A DNA stretch of 64,000 nucleotides from Coriolopsis trogii (lineage: Eukaryota; Basidiomycota; Agaricomycetes; Polyporales; Polyporaceae): assembly GCA_020543525.1 (NCBI GenBank), contig JAHYIO010000004.1, positions 248,001 to 312,000 of the forward strand, written 5' to 3'. Positions 53,450-64,000 of the stretch are shown piece after piece. The notes under the pieces are model-generated. The model did not search any database. It was given only the letters and a program-made list of their open reading frames with translations, and was not told where the DNA came from. Each line of letters begins with the position of its first letter. The stretch's first letter is position 1. The position numbers were made by a program, and so were the translations under genes.

Positions 53450-54526
53450 CTATGCGTGCAATTTGTACCGTACCCCGTTGTTCCCGAAACTCTTGGCGAA
53501 GGTGAGCGGTAGCCACGTTCTCAGTATCGCAACTTGGATCCGAGGGAAGTGCTCGTTGAAGGCTTCGTCCGATCCCACAGTACCCGGCTGGGTCAGCCTC
53601 GGGACGTGAGGACCAAGACCATCACATTCAATGATCAACCTGTCCAATATCTCCCTTGACGAGACATGAATATGTGTTCCGAGTGAGTGATATGGCATTC
53701 GATTATTTCGCAGGTGAGGACAGCAGATATATCTCACCTGTAGTGGTCTTAAGTATGTCCCAGGAGGTCCGCACGCGAATGGCGATGAGCCCCGGGCTTG
53801 GCGGATGTAAGCCGGCCCAGCCTGCGCTGTGCTTCCGCCCCATCGGTTATCCGATATACAACCCTTTGGAGCCGGTTATGCTTGTATGCAGCGATGCACT
53901 GCAAGAGGCCCAGCTGATCTCCTGAGATGCAGCTCAGATAGACACTCACGAGGAACTTCCCCCCCCCACCTTTCGGGTAGAACCTGAACCGGTACGTGGG
54001 ACGGAAGAGTGCAGTCCTGAACTGGATTGCCATATTTCCCCAGCGAAGTGTCGTATGGAGGAGGTGTACGACTTCTGGTTGAGGGCATCTATACATCCAC
54101 TTGCAAATCTGATGGATCGTACCGATCCTCGCATCAGTCTGCTTGTGAGGTCGAATGCGTCGAGGAGGTCGGGAAGGTGGCGGATAGCCCGCTCGGTCCA
54201 GTAAACCCCGATATGGCGAGATCGATGACCCTCTGGTTATAGCGCACGGGAAGCTAGATCTCGGTGAGGTATTCTGACCGCAAGATAATCTCATTGCCGT
54301 GGTCAACGGGTCACCTCCCGCGAAGAAATCTGAGGGACGCCTTCCCTCCTTCAATGTCTGGTCCCTCGAATGCGTACTGGGGATCCCAGCAATATGTCTC
54401 AGGAGTCCACTTCTCCATACACCGAGTCATGGATTCAGTGACGTTGGGGAGATTCTGTGAGGCTCTGACGAAAGACGCCTGGCTTGCAATGTAGCCGCGT
54501 ACAAGCCCTTGGTGGTCTGTTGCCAT
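53450..54526 (-). CDS. Unidentified split gene or pseudogene
   Basis: Not recognised. A plausible first exon starts at 54526 (MATDHQGLVRGYIASQASFV... PETYCWDPQYAFEGPDIEGG). Further coding-like pieces lie at about 54020-54240 and 53900-53990 (RPTYRFRFYPKGGG), and a last piece ends at 53450 (FNEHFPRIQVAILRTWLPLT...RYKLHA). Joining them needs several introns and at least one uncertain frame change. Expression or conservation data would be needed to tell a gene from a relic. Confidence 0.35.
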
Positions 54527-54896
54527 TGTTGGAGATGGAAGGGGGAGGGCACCACAGAAAGGTAGAGATGTCGACGATGATGTCAGAGTGAACAAGGATC
54601 AACTAACTACTATACTTTCATTCTCTCATTAGTACTTCTTCCATGGTCAATCCACACGCTCTAGTCTGCATACGTACCTCCGATTCCGATAGGAAGCCAT
54701 GATTCATCTGCCAGACTCTCCATCCTCCCGGCATCAGACAAGACCATGGCGTAGATTGAGACCAAACCAAAACAAGACACAAACCGCCCAACAACAATAC
54801 GACACTCAAACGCAATAACGATAGTTTGCAAGATCACGAACAAGTCACCCGTCGCGCCAGCCACCCCATCCCAAACGTGAACATCCACACTCACGC

Positions 54897-56982
54897 TCAG
54901 CCGATGAGCAAGCTCGAGTGACTCGCGATAAACGCGAGCGCGAGCGCAAACCCGATCGGGATCGCGTCCGCCACCCTGCTCGCCAGATGGTCTGCAGAAG
55001 ACACCTGCCCCTCTCCGCTCGCCATATTCGAGCACAAGCTCCCGTGCCGGCTGAGCGCCCACGTCGGCAGCAATACCTGTGAACGACCACACCAGTGAAT
55101 CAGCGACAACACAACACCTCCGAACATCATAATAAGACTAAACCTGCGACGGGACGTACCTGAGGGTTCCCTGAAATCCCATGGACGAGGACGCCACCGT
55201 GCTTGTCTGCCGTGACCTCGGTGCAGGTGAGCACGTCCACGAGGGTCTCCTTTGCTTTGTATCCGGCGTCGGGCACGTTCCAGTACGGGTCCGACGCGTT
55301 CCCCATGTTGGTCAACAGCGCCAGCATAGGTGGTTTCGATACCGCGAGCGTCGATGGGGTCACGGCATACAGCTTCGCCTGAGAATGGGCCCAACATATC
55401 CGTCAGTCGACTGCAATACCACTGCACATTGAGATGCAACTCACCGGCGTCGTGAGATACTTGCTGTTCGCAGCAATCGACATGCGACGCGCAGTGTTGA
55501 GAACCTTGACAAGTGTGACCAGAGTCTTGTCTTTGCTGTAGTTCGACAACCAGAGTCTGCAAGGAACGCTGAGCGTTTTTAAAAAAATCGAAAGACCGCC
55601 GAATCGGCTCACGCTTCGCGGTTGGCTGGGTCGTTTCCTCCAGTATATCCCTGCTCCTGACCTATTCTCGCTCCATATCAGTGGCTTTCTTCAAGCAAGG
55701 CAGGCCCGGAACCAACCATAGTAAAGGATCGGAATGCCGTCTTGCACGAACGGCCACGCCACAGCATTCCTTACGAGCTATCATGACGATTGAGTGACTA
55801 TATGCGCAAACAGTGCACGGCCGACATACCGATGGATCCTGCGTGATCGACTGGAAGCGCGGCTGATCGTGATTCTCAAGGAAAGAACCCGCCATCATCT
55901 CTCCGTTCTTGTACGAAGCCTGAGAGGCCCAAAAACTTGACGCGAGAGCTGTCATGTTCCCGGTCGTATTCATGAAGGCCGCAGTCAACGTGAACCACGT
56001 GGGATAGTCGAGAACGGCATCCAAGAGCTCTGTTTTCATTGTCAATATCTTCATGTCGAGCTCATTGAGAGAACAGACGCACGAGTGTATGGCGCGACAT
56101 AATCGGTACTGGGGTCCAAGACCTCGCCGATGGTGAACACCCCAGCGGAACTGGCGAACTGAGGCCAGAAGTCCTTCCGTATATGTTTCACCGTGTCGAT
56201 CCTGATTCCGTCCACGTTGAAGTCGCTGACCAGCTTGCTGATCCAGGAGTTGAGCGCGTCCACGACATCATCGTCTTCGGTGTTCAGGTCCGCCAACGGG
56301 AGGTTCTTGTCCCCGAGCCAGCACTGCTCCACGTCGGTCTGGTTGGTGTAGTCCGAGATGAAACACTCGTCGTGGAAATCTGACTTGGACGAGAACGGGG
56401 TGAGATCGCCATACTGCGGGGGGTCTGTAGGGGCGGCCATGTGGTTGACGACAACGTCGACCATGAGGTACATGCTACGGTTGTGCAAGGCGGTGCTGAG
56501 TGCCTTTAGGTCGTCACTCGTACCAAAGTGCGAGTTGAGGGAGTTGATGTCTTGAGCCCAGTATCTGCACCGCGGTCTCCAATTCGACACCGCATATAGC
56601 CACCTAGAGGAGACGTCACTCACCCGTGGAACGCTTCGCCATAGGATGTGTTGCCCTCCACGTTCGCTACCACAGGCGATATCCATATAGCGTCGAATCC
56701 TAAGCTCTGGATGTAGTCGAGCTTGGAAACAATCCCCGTCCACGTCCCGCCACAGTATCGTCTGTCTTCGGTATTGCATTTTGGAGCGGTATCGTTCGAG
56801 AGGGCGAAGCGATCTGTGACAAGCTGGAGTCCCTCCGTCAATGCTTGTGATTACAAGTATGTGAGTTCGCAACAAACCTGGTAGATCGTCCTGTTCCGCC
56901 ATTCGTCCGCGCTGGCCGAAAGAGCAGGCGCAGCCAGCAGGAACACAGGCAGAAGGCTTAGGAGAGTCCGAGTTTTGCCCAT
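54897..56982 (-). CDS. Secreted GH13 alpha-amylase with GPI-anchor-like tail
   Basis: Endo-acting starch hydrolase. Start ATG at 56982 (MGKTRTLLSLLPVFLLAAPA), a signal peptide. Then LVTDRFALSNDTAPKCN, YCGGTWTGIVSKLDYIQSLG, GFDAIWISPVV, GYWAQDINSLNSHFG, conserved region I DVVVNH, calcium-site segment, region II GIRIDTVKH (Asp nucleophile), region III GEVLD (Glu acid/base) and region IV FLENHDQPR (transition-state Asp). A C-terminal domain with LWLSNYSKDKTL and LLTNMGNASDPYWNVPDAGY follows. The last exon ends with a hydrophobic stretch IPIGFALALAFIASHSSLLIG before TGA (54897), preceded by Ser/Ala-rich residues, which suggests GPI anchoring to the cell surface or wall. All four catalytic regions are intact. 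About ten exons. Confidence 0.92.
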
Positions 56983-57875
56983 TTCTTGAGATGAGTGTTG
57001 GCTATATGCGCCTGATGGCTCCTGAAGCTGGCTGTGATGTGTGCTTGACCGCTCGCCGGTTGACGTGAACCTGGTGAGTTATGGTAGAACGGAAGGAGGT
57101 ATCGCAGTGGGACTGAGAAAAAAGGGTGTCTGGACGAAGAAACGGGAGGTGGGGGCCAGGAAGGACTCGCAAAACGGGCGAGAAGTGGTTCAAGAGCGAT
57201 GCGGGACCGAATCATGTCGATTGCAGTGGAGGTTCACTTCCCACGTGTATGTACGCGGCCGAACAGAAGTCTCCTCCAGCAGATCTGTCCTGCCCTTTCA
57301 CGCGCACAGATGTCCTATCGCTGGGTCACGTGTGCTTCCATTGTAGGAACGATCTGCGAGGTGTGTACAACGCGCCGCGAGCGTGTTGTGTCTTCGCGAC
57401 GCGCGGGACGCATGTACGAGTCTGGGTACAGTAATAAAATAGAGCTTTCTGTTAGCCTCTCGCAGTAATCGCGGACACCGATCTCCACGTACCATCACAG
57501 ACAAAATCCCGACAGGAGAACAAGTATTGATGCAACCGTTGGCTGTGTGCCACGTTGCGTGAAGCGGCCATCCGTCCACGTCCTCGAGCCGGAATATCAG
57601 AGGTCAAGTTGTCCAAATATGATTCCGTTCTTGATTATGGACTGGTAAGAACCTGCTGAGATAGCATCGTAATTCAGCCCTCTCCTGACACGGGTCCGCT
57701 CCCCGCGCTCCCAGCGGCTTGGTCGAGATCTGGCCTTGCGTGACCTTCAATGTCACATCCGCAGAGATCCTCTATGCAAAGGCATCGCATGTTCTCGGGT
57801 CGTGCAAGCAGTTGTCGGGGTCGTGCAGACTCGGAAGAGACGCCAGCGCTGAGAATAATCTGGCTCACTCTGCAG
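56983..57875. other. Intergenic region
   Basis: Promoter side of the amylase and 3' flank of the BTB gene. No supported gene. Confidence 0.4.
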
Positions 57876-58616
57876 TCAATAGCTCGATAGCGCGCGGACA
57901 TCTCCCAGGTCCTCGCCGCTCAGAGAATCGACAGTGCCGTACTCGCGGGTGATGCCATCAACGAGTCGCCCTCGCAATGCGCAACATTCGTACAGCGCGG
58001 ACGGGAGAATGGGGCTTTTCCGTGTGAGCCGTGCGAGGTTGACAGCAGCGATGGCGCATCGGCGATCTTCGTCGGAGAGACTGCTGAGGCTGATGAAGGT
58101 ACTAAGATCGGTACTAGAGATTGCGTTGAGTGCTCTCACGACGCGCTCCTGAATGGCTTCCATCCGGTACTTGTGAGAGAGCCGGATGAGTGCCGATATG
58201 ACGTGGAACTCCATCTTCAGATCATAGACATCCTTGATCGTGCTGGGTGAGGATTATCAGCTACTGCAGACAAGTCGGTGACCACATACACATACTGATC
58301 GGGGCTGATTGGAAGGATGGGGAGAAGGTGTCGTGTATCCTCCGGGGAGTCAAATGTGTGGACGACAGGGGGCCAGGGATCCCATCGAAGTAAAATTTTA
58401 TTTGTCTGTGTTCTTCTGCACGAATATCGGCGGCAGTGAAGAGGTCACTGAAGACCAAAAAATGTTTTGTAAGAAGGCCTCTGTAGACGCAAAACGCGAC
58501 GCGGCCTGTGACAAGGCCCCGTCTTCCAGCCAAAATTCGGCGTTGCGATCCAGAGTGACACTGGCATCCAGGTTGGGACCGCGCGACTCGGGACGCTGGT
58601 TTTGTGCTCCGTTCAT
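57876..58616 (-). pseudogene. BTB/POZ-domain gene with two frame breaks
   Basis: The frame from the ATG at 58616 gives MNGAQNQRPESRGP and RNAEFWLEDG, the usual start of fungal BTB proteins. The next conserved part, VAFCVYRGLLTKHFLVFSDL, lies in another frame (about 1 nt missing near 58525). The part VVHTFDSPEDTRHLLPILPI is in yet another frame (near 58375). After an intron, VISALIRLSHKYRMEAIQER (57.9-58.2 kb) is typical again and ends RALSSY at 57876. A decayed adaptor-like gene is the simplest reading; sequencing errors are possible. Confidence 0.6.
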
Positions 58617-59193
58617 AGTACAGTCTGTGCCGTTATTTATTGGGAGGTTACCGATAGGGCAAACGTGACAGGATAGGGGGTCCTAGAAGGCGCACCAATG
58701 GGAAAGAGGCAGCTCGGCGAGAGGCGCGCACAGCGGACAGGTCGAACCCGTGACAAAACGCGTTATGTCACGCGTTGTTCTCAGGATAGTCACACAACTT
58801 GCACTGCACCGGACTCGGAGAGGCGGTGGGTCGTATATGTACCACTCCGAATCGTGGTCTGCATGCCATCATCCATGACCCATGGCACATGTAGGCAAGC
58901 CTCTGCTCAGTCTGTGGTGAATATTCTACCAACGGTTATTCACCTCATGGCTATGCTAAGCTTCCCGTGTCCCGATGAGCGAGCTCGAACCGAGCCCCCA
59001 ACGCATCCGATACTGGTACAAGTCTTCCGACGTGCCTGTCGTGACCCACATGTGTATCTGGCCTCCTCTCGGAAGACGTGTGGATTACGGTCGACGCTAG
59101 GAGTATAGGACTATATAAGAGGCTCGCTGCGAAGCTGTCACCCATCCTACGACCCCTTCTCACCCTTCACTGTAGACCAGCGCATCTAGTACC
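58617..59193. other. Divergent intergenic region
   Basis: Upstream of both the BTB gene and the reductase. TATATAAG at about 59113 is 80 nt before the reductase ATG and may be its TATA box. No gene. Confidence 0.4.
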
Positions 59194-60481
59194 ATGTCCA
59201 CCCAGAAAGCACTTATTCTTCCCGGGAAGCACGGGAAGTGGACGATCGGCGAGAACTCAATCCCCACTCCCGGTCCAAAAGACGTCCTGGTTAAGATCAT
59301 GTCCGCCGCGCTCAACCCTATCGAGTGGAAGATCCAGGCGTTCGGCATGTTCATCAAGGACTTCCCCTTCATCCCCGGTTCCGACGGTGCCGGGATTGTC
59401 GAGGCCGTGGGTTCGGACGTGACCACCTTAGTGAAGGGCGACAAGATGTGAGTGTCCAAGTGCTCGAGACCGCTCAAGCTCTTCCACTGACCCGGATGAC
59501 TTTGCAGTCTCTTCCAGGGCAACTTCGACAGGCAGCACGCCACCTTTCAGCAGTACTGCATCGTAGCTGCAGAGCACGCCGCAAAGGTCCGTAGCCTTCC
59601 ACGCGACGAGATGTGCGCTTGTTGCCATCCGTGCTGATGCGTCCGCACGTCTAGATCCCAAGCAACATCTCGTTCGACCAAGCCGCGTCCATCCCGCTCA
59701 CTCTCGCCACCGTCTTCACCGGCATCTGGAATCACGACCCGAAAGTGAACATGACCACCCTCCCAGCCCCCTGGGAGGAGGGCGGCGTGACGCAGTTCGC
59801 GGGCAAGCCCGCCTTTATAATGGGCGGTGCGTCCTCCGTCGGCCAATACGGTACGTCGCCTTTGCGTATCCTGTTGTCAATTGTACCAAGTGACTGGAAG
59901 CTATCCAACTCGCGAGGATGAACAAGTTCTCCCCCATCATCGCTACCGCGTCCCTCAAGCACGAGTCGTTCCTCAAGTCACTCGGCGCGACGCACATCCT
60001 CGACCGTTCTCTGTCCCCAGACGCGATTCTCGCCAAAGTCCCAATGATCACGGGAGGCGCTCCGGTCGAGTATGTGTACAATGCCATCTCGTCGCCCGAC
60101 ACCCAGATCCTCGCATACGACGTGCTCGCCCCGGGAGGCCTGCTCATCCTCGTCCAAGAAGAGCGCATCCCAGCGGAGAAGAAGAAAGCGGAGGACAAGA
60201 AGCGGATCATCAAGGTCTTCGGGAGTGTGCACTTGCCGGAGAACAGGCAGGTCGGGCTCGAGGTCTACAGCCGGCTCACGGAGTGGCTCGAGCAGGGCGT
60301 CCTTGTGGTACGTCGTCTGCCTGTTGCCTGAGATAGTGTAGAAGGTTGATAGAGAGCGTAGCCGAACCTAGTGGATGTGCTACCGAACGGCCTAGCAGGT
60401 ATTCCAGATGGGCTCGAGAGGCTGAAGCAGAACAAGGTCAGCGGCACGAAGCTCATCGCGCGGCCGCAGGAGACACCCTGA
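59194..60481 (+). CDS. Medium-chain NADPH reductase (enoyl-reductase/zinc-type ADH-like)
   Basis: MDR-family oxidoreductase resembling LovC-type trans-enoyl reductases and toxin-biosynthesis-like dehydrogenases; no zinc-binding Cys cluster is visible. Start ATG at 59194 (MSTQKALILPGKHGKWTIGE). GroES-like domain with VLVKIMSAALNPIEWKIQ and FPFIPGSDGAGIVEAVGSDV. Cofactor domain with ASIPLTLATVFTGIW, GGASSVGQYAIQLARM (nucleotide-binding glycines) and LGATHILDRS. The end is KLIARPQETP with TGA at 60479-60481. Five or six exons, about 350 residues. No polyketide synthase is nearby, so a catabolic or detoxification role is equally possible. Confidence 0.88.
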
Positions 60482-60914
60482 GCTTGCGCAAAGGCGGTGA
60501 CCGTACCGTCATGGTCATTAGAGTCGATGTACTTGTACCGCCCGTCAGAGGCAGCATCAGCGCGTCTTCACTCCATTCCTCCCAATCCATATGGCGCGGA
60601 GTGGCAAAGTAAGGCCCGATGTGGCCGAGAAACGTCCTGAGCAACTGGCGAGTGACGAGGATGATGTAATGACTTGAGGGCGACTCGTATCGGTGGCAGT
60701 CGGGTGTGGTGTAATCCGCGTTCACATTCCACAGGATAGCGAGTGCTGAGTGGATGGGATCATGGGTGAATGGAGGCTTGTCGCTCCTGGAGCACGAAGG
60801 AATCGTTGAGATGACCTCTGAAGCGAATCCGATATTGTGAGGTGGTGGGAGTGGTAACAACCGAGAAGAGAAACAAAGGACGTGAGGATGGTACCGGCTG
60901 TGCAAGCCTTGTTG

Positions 60915-61721
60915 AGTCGTTCCATATTTTCTGCCCAACCTTGCCTCCAAAGTGCAGGCTCGGTGCTCGGATGTCTGGGCACGTTGACGGGCTTTTTGCC
61001 CTGAAAGGCGATGGATGGAGGAGAAAGGCTCGACGATGATGACTGCAACCCCAGGCTCGAGGAACTGAGCCGTAACTGCAAAACATTTTCCCGCAGGTGT
61101 GGAATCGAAGCAGAGTCGGCGGTTAAAACCGCGATAGGAGAGAAAGGTGCCGCAGTTCCGCAGCCCGTTGGGATTGTAGATGGACGGTAACAAAGCAACA
61201 TCAAAGTCACGCACCTTCGTTCACCCCGCTAGTCACCACAATCTTTGTCTCCAGTTCCCTCCCAGACTGAAGCTCATAGACTTCATTCGAGGCTTTTAGT
61301 AACCTCACCCAGCCTTTTGGTGGAGAGTAATGCTTTCCTTCGCCCGACCGGAGTACGTTCTCTGGGCCTTGGCAAGTTTAAGGAGGCGGAGCAAAGTTGA
61401 TGGATCCCTGGACGAGATTATGGCAGTCTTTGGGCAGATCCACTGACTATACAGTTATCAGTGAGTTAACGCACGGGAGGGGATTCTAGCGCATGATTCA
61501 CTTGAGGATAGACCATACGGAGTCAGGCAAGGGCGCGTTTTTACCTCAGTAGTTGGGTGAAGTAGGGGTAGACAGGCATCCCTGCCTTGGTATAGGCATC
61601 GCGGGTCATGCTTGCAGAGCTAGTCGTGAAGCCTCACTCACTTTACGTGAACCAATGGACAGAGAACTTCGTGTGCGGCGTGGGTCGCGCGGTAAAGAAT
61701 AAGAGTCGTCGATAGTATCAT
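60915..61721 (-). pseudogene. Decayed aminotransferase copy 3
   Basis: Matches the 5' half of aminotransferase copy 2 with its introns. The start-like ATG at 61721 reads MILSTTLILYRATHAAHEVL and stops at 61638 after 27 codons. Further matches are the GEGKHYSPPKG region (61.25-61.45 kb) with many substitutions and EPGVAVIIVEPF (about 61030). The lysine-bearing 3' half is absent: from 60.48 to 60.91 kb the sequence no longer matches. Confidence 0.8.
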
Positions 61722-62328
61722 CTCAGCCGGAGGATGCAAGTGCAGCTGTGCTCGCCTTGTCCAACCTTTTCGGTTGCGTTTGAATGAACGGTGAGCAGCG
61801 GAGAGACTGGCCGGAAGTGGGACGACTGAGATCTCTTGCAACATTGGACTACTAGGCGTCTTGATATTGTCGGCCTTCCCAAGCACAACGTAGGGAAGTC
61901 ATAGGCAGCGAAGCCAGCCGTGCGTAGTGCGACGACTCGAACGACGAGCAAGTAACTAACAACAACGGCGGGCAGTCGACGTTCGACTCCGAGTCGTCTC
62001 GGCCGGTATTGTCGGGCCGCGTACCGGTGGCGTGGGTATGTTGCCTTCCTTCCATTTTGGTCACTCAACGCCATGCTTTCGGCGTTTGTTCTCGATTTTT
62101 CCAGTACAATCGCCACCAGCCGCCGCATGACCAGCTGCACATGTAGTTCTCGACATGTCCAGTCCTCGGAAGGACCCAACCAGACCATTCGTTTAGCGTT
62201 GCTCTCATGAGCTGCTCGCCAACATAAAAGGCGGACACTGACCCATCCTTCTATCCTCAGAACGAATCAGCACAAGTCATCCGCACTACAACTACTGCTT
62301 ATCGCGAGTTCCATACCTCACAACCAAC

Positions 62329-62915
62329 ATGTCCTTCTCCACTCTCTTCAACGACCCCTTCTTCTCCGAGTTTGACCGCATGTTCGATGAGGCCTTCGAC
62401 CGTCGCACTCGCAACGGAGGCTCTTCCGCCGTTCAGCGGCAGTCGAGCGACGCTCCGCGTGTCCTCCGCCCGAGGTAGGTATACCATGACCACTACCAGC
62501 ACGTCTCAAGTGAGCTAACCTGCTTGCTATAGGGTTGACGTTCACGAGGACAAGGAGAAGAACCTCGTTACCGCGACGTTCGAGCTCCCGGGTGTGAACA
62601 AGCAGGACGTAAACATCGACGTCCGCAACAACGTCCTCACCATCTCCGGTGAGTCTCGGCACAACGAGGAGCGGAATGAGAACGGCTACGTCGTGCGCGA
62701 GCGCAGGTTTGGTCGCTTCTCCCGCTCGCTGCCTGTTCCGGAGGGCATCAAGGTATGTTCTTCGCCCTTATGCTGTGCGTGCGAACATAAGTGAAACTGA
62801 CGAAAACATTGCGTAGCCCGAGGAGATCAAAGCTGCCATGGACAACGGCGTTTTGACCATCACATACCCCCGCCAGACCCCTGAGCAGCTCCCGAAGAAG
62901 ATCACTATCAACTGA
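62329..62915 (+). CDS. Small heat shock protein (Hsp20/alpha-crystallin), copy 2
   Basis: Same gene model as copy 1: exons 62329-62474, 62533-62752 and 62817-62915. Only two residue changes against copy 1 (ERNENGY for ERKENGY, and EEIKAAM for EEIRAAM). Intron 1 differs from copy 1 at one base, whereas intron 2 is clearly different in sequence and length. A TATA-like ACATAAAAGG lies about 107 nt upstream. Function as for copy 1. Confidence 0.95.
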
Positions 62916-63427
62916 AGGAATGTCGCTTATGATACCCAACAGATTGCTTACCCTGTTGTATTTGTAGTCATCGAAATTGTACAATATAGTGGAGCTTCTT
63001 CTCTTATCATGTCCAGGACTGTGCGAGGATTCAGCTACTGTCCTGGTCGTGTGTTGGTATGGAGGATACCACATATGCAACCTGGTTACCTGCATCTCAC
63101 ACCTACCACTTAACCTTGTCACTTGAACTTACCGACGATATCGCCCTCTATGCGCATGCGATGTTTATCTGTACGGCAGTGCCATCTTGCGTCGCTGGTT
63201 CAATCTGCGGTATACGAATCTCTCTTACATATACGTGATGCCGAGTCTGGCGCGACATGATTTTTTGTACTACTGAGCACAATCAGCCCTTACAAGCGGT
63301 CGCAACGGTTTCCATTCCTGCGCACTAGGCATTATACAAGTTCTATATACTTAGTAACACATCGAGATGAAGTCAGGTCTTGCTCGTCTTGATAAGCTGA
63401 GTCAAGCACAACGTTCGTGCTGAGAGC
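62916..63427. other. Flank between hsp20-2 and the expansin-like gene
   Basis: The first 70 bases resemble the flank of hsp20-1. Around 63130-63160 a short stretch (ACGATATCGCCCTCTATGC) vaguely recalls the start of DUF6533 paralogue 2. No gene. Confidence 0.35.
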
Positions 63428-63934
63428 TCAGAGGAGCGTCCAGGTAATACCTTGGATGCGCCCAACCTCAAGCGGCGCCAGCTGCTGGAACGCAGCCGGA
63501 CTGAGGTCGACGGACCCGACACCGCACGACGGGCATGTGTCCGCGACCACGACCGTGACCTGCGCACCGGCAGGAGTGGTGATGCGCATCGAGCGGCCGC
63601 ACATCGGGTTCCTAAGATAGACCATGAGTCAATGTTGCCTCCACGTCGATGAGGATGGGAGGATACTCACGTGTTCGGGTTCGGACCCGCACCGGGGAAG
63701 TTCTGGATGGTCTGAATATCGACAGCGACGATGAAGTCGGCGTCGGTGTTGAATTGGCCGCAGGAGCCGAGCCCGGTGTTGTACCAGGTAGCTGTATACA
63801 AGACGCAGGCCAGAGTCATGCACTGACAAATACTATCCGCAAAACGGCGACTCACCGTCACCTCCAGACAGAGTCTGAGCGTACGCGGCGGTGGCAGCAG
63901 AGAGTACGGTAAGGGCAACGGTGGAGAAACGCAT
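63428..63934 (-). CDS. Secreted expansin-like (double-psi beta-barrel) protein
   Basis: Small extracellular protein of the RlpA/barwin/expansin-like group. Start ATG at 63934 (MRFSTVALTVLSAATAAYAQ), a signal peptide. Exon 2 ATWYNTGLGSCGQFNTDADF with IVAVDIQTIQNFPG; exon 3 NPMCGRSMRITTPAGAQVTV, VVADTCPSCGVGSVDLSPAA and FQQLAPLEVGRIQGITWTLL before TGA (63428). Three exons, about 120 residues. Conserved CGQ, CG and D-x-C-x-x-C positions are visible. There is no cellulose-binding second domain. Wall loosening or stress roles are proposed for this family; the exact ligand is unknown. Confidence 0.9.
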
Positions 63935-64000
63935 AGTGAACAAGTGATAACGCTCTGTGGTGGTGAATGTGGGTGAGTTGTACTCGGAGATGGACGGATA

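Larger units (their letters stand above)
60915..62990. repeat. Segmental duplication, block B
   Basis: Second copy of the aminotransferase/promoter/hsp20 block at 42660-44760, same order and orientation, about 18 kb downstream. The aminotransferase part is degenerate; the hsp20 part is near-identical. Confidence 0.85.

Noticed and set aside
60453..61214. 253-codon minus-strand frame next to the reductase
   Set aside because: It runs through former introns and exons of the decayed aminotransferase and unrelated sequence; it is not a gene in itself.

Overview
The window looks like nuclear DNA of an agaricomycete fungus, most likely a polypore-type wood decayer. Genes are broken by many short GT-AG introns. 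Gene content points the same way: DUF6533-type membrane proteins, F-box and BTB remnants, a secreted esterase, a GH13 amylase, an expansin-like protein, small heat shock proteins, and chromodomain Gypsy plus Copia LTR retrotransposons. I saw no rRNA, tRNA or CRISPR.

Layout. 1-1374: 3'-truncated secreted type-B carboxylesterase (-). 4.1-5.4 kb: C2H2 zinc-finger protein (+). 5.8-7.0 kb: short-chain dehydrogenase (-). 7.65-22.3 kb: a single minus-strand seven-helix membrane protein gene split by two independent full-length LTR elements. The Gypsy/chromovirus (8226-14941, TSD CATAT) sits at the first bases of an exon. The Copia (15423-21925, TSD ATACG) sits 8 nt inside an intron. Both have LTR pairs that read as identical. 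23.5-24.4 kb: acyl-protein-thioesterase-fold protein without its catalytic Ser (-). 24.7-26.0 kb: PP6/Sit4 phosphatase catalytic subunit (+). 26.3-28.3 kb: secreted polyamine-oxidase-like flavoprotein (-). 28.3-31.3 kb: no convincing gene.

31-49 kb is an accessory block of polytopic membrane proteins: one at 31.3, DUF6533 genes at 34.1, 45.1 and 47.3, and at 39.4 the intact paralogue of the disrupted gene. Two kynurenine-aminotransferase-like genes (36-38 and 41.4-43.5 kb, -) and an hsp20 gene (44.1 kb, +) are interleaved with them. 49.8-52.1 kb: Rex1-type RNA exonuclease (-). 52.4-54.5 kb: degenerate F-box remnant and an unidentified split gene. 54.9-57.0 kb: secreted GH13 alpha-amylase with a GPI-anchor-like tail (-). 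57.9-58.6 kb: frameshifted BTB gene. 59.2-60.5 kb: medium-chain reductase (+). 60.9-62.9 kb: second copy of the aminotransferase/hsp20 pair, in which the aminotransferase has decayed and hsp20 is intact. 63.4-63.9 kb: expansin-like double-psi beta-barrel protein (-).

Most notable: (1) in the Gypsy element, a textbook -1 frameshift cassette at the gag/pol junction and a Tf1-like self-priming site. (2) In the Copia element, a primer site matching the anticodon arm of initiator tRNA-Met, and a roughly 550-nt coding-looking extension of gag without an ATG. (3) Two young elements in one host gene, with an intact paralogue 18 kb away that allows exact reconstruction of both insertion points. (4) A 16-nt micro-exon conserved in three DUF6533 paralogues. 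(5) A segmental duplication with unequal fates and a sign of gene conversion in hsp20.
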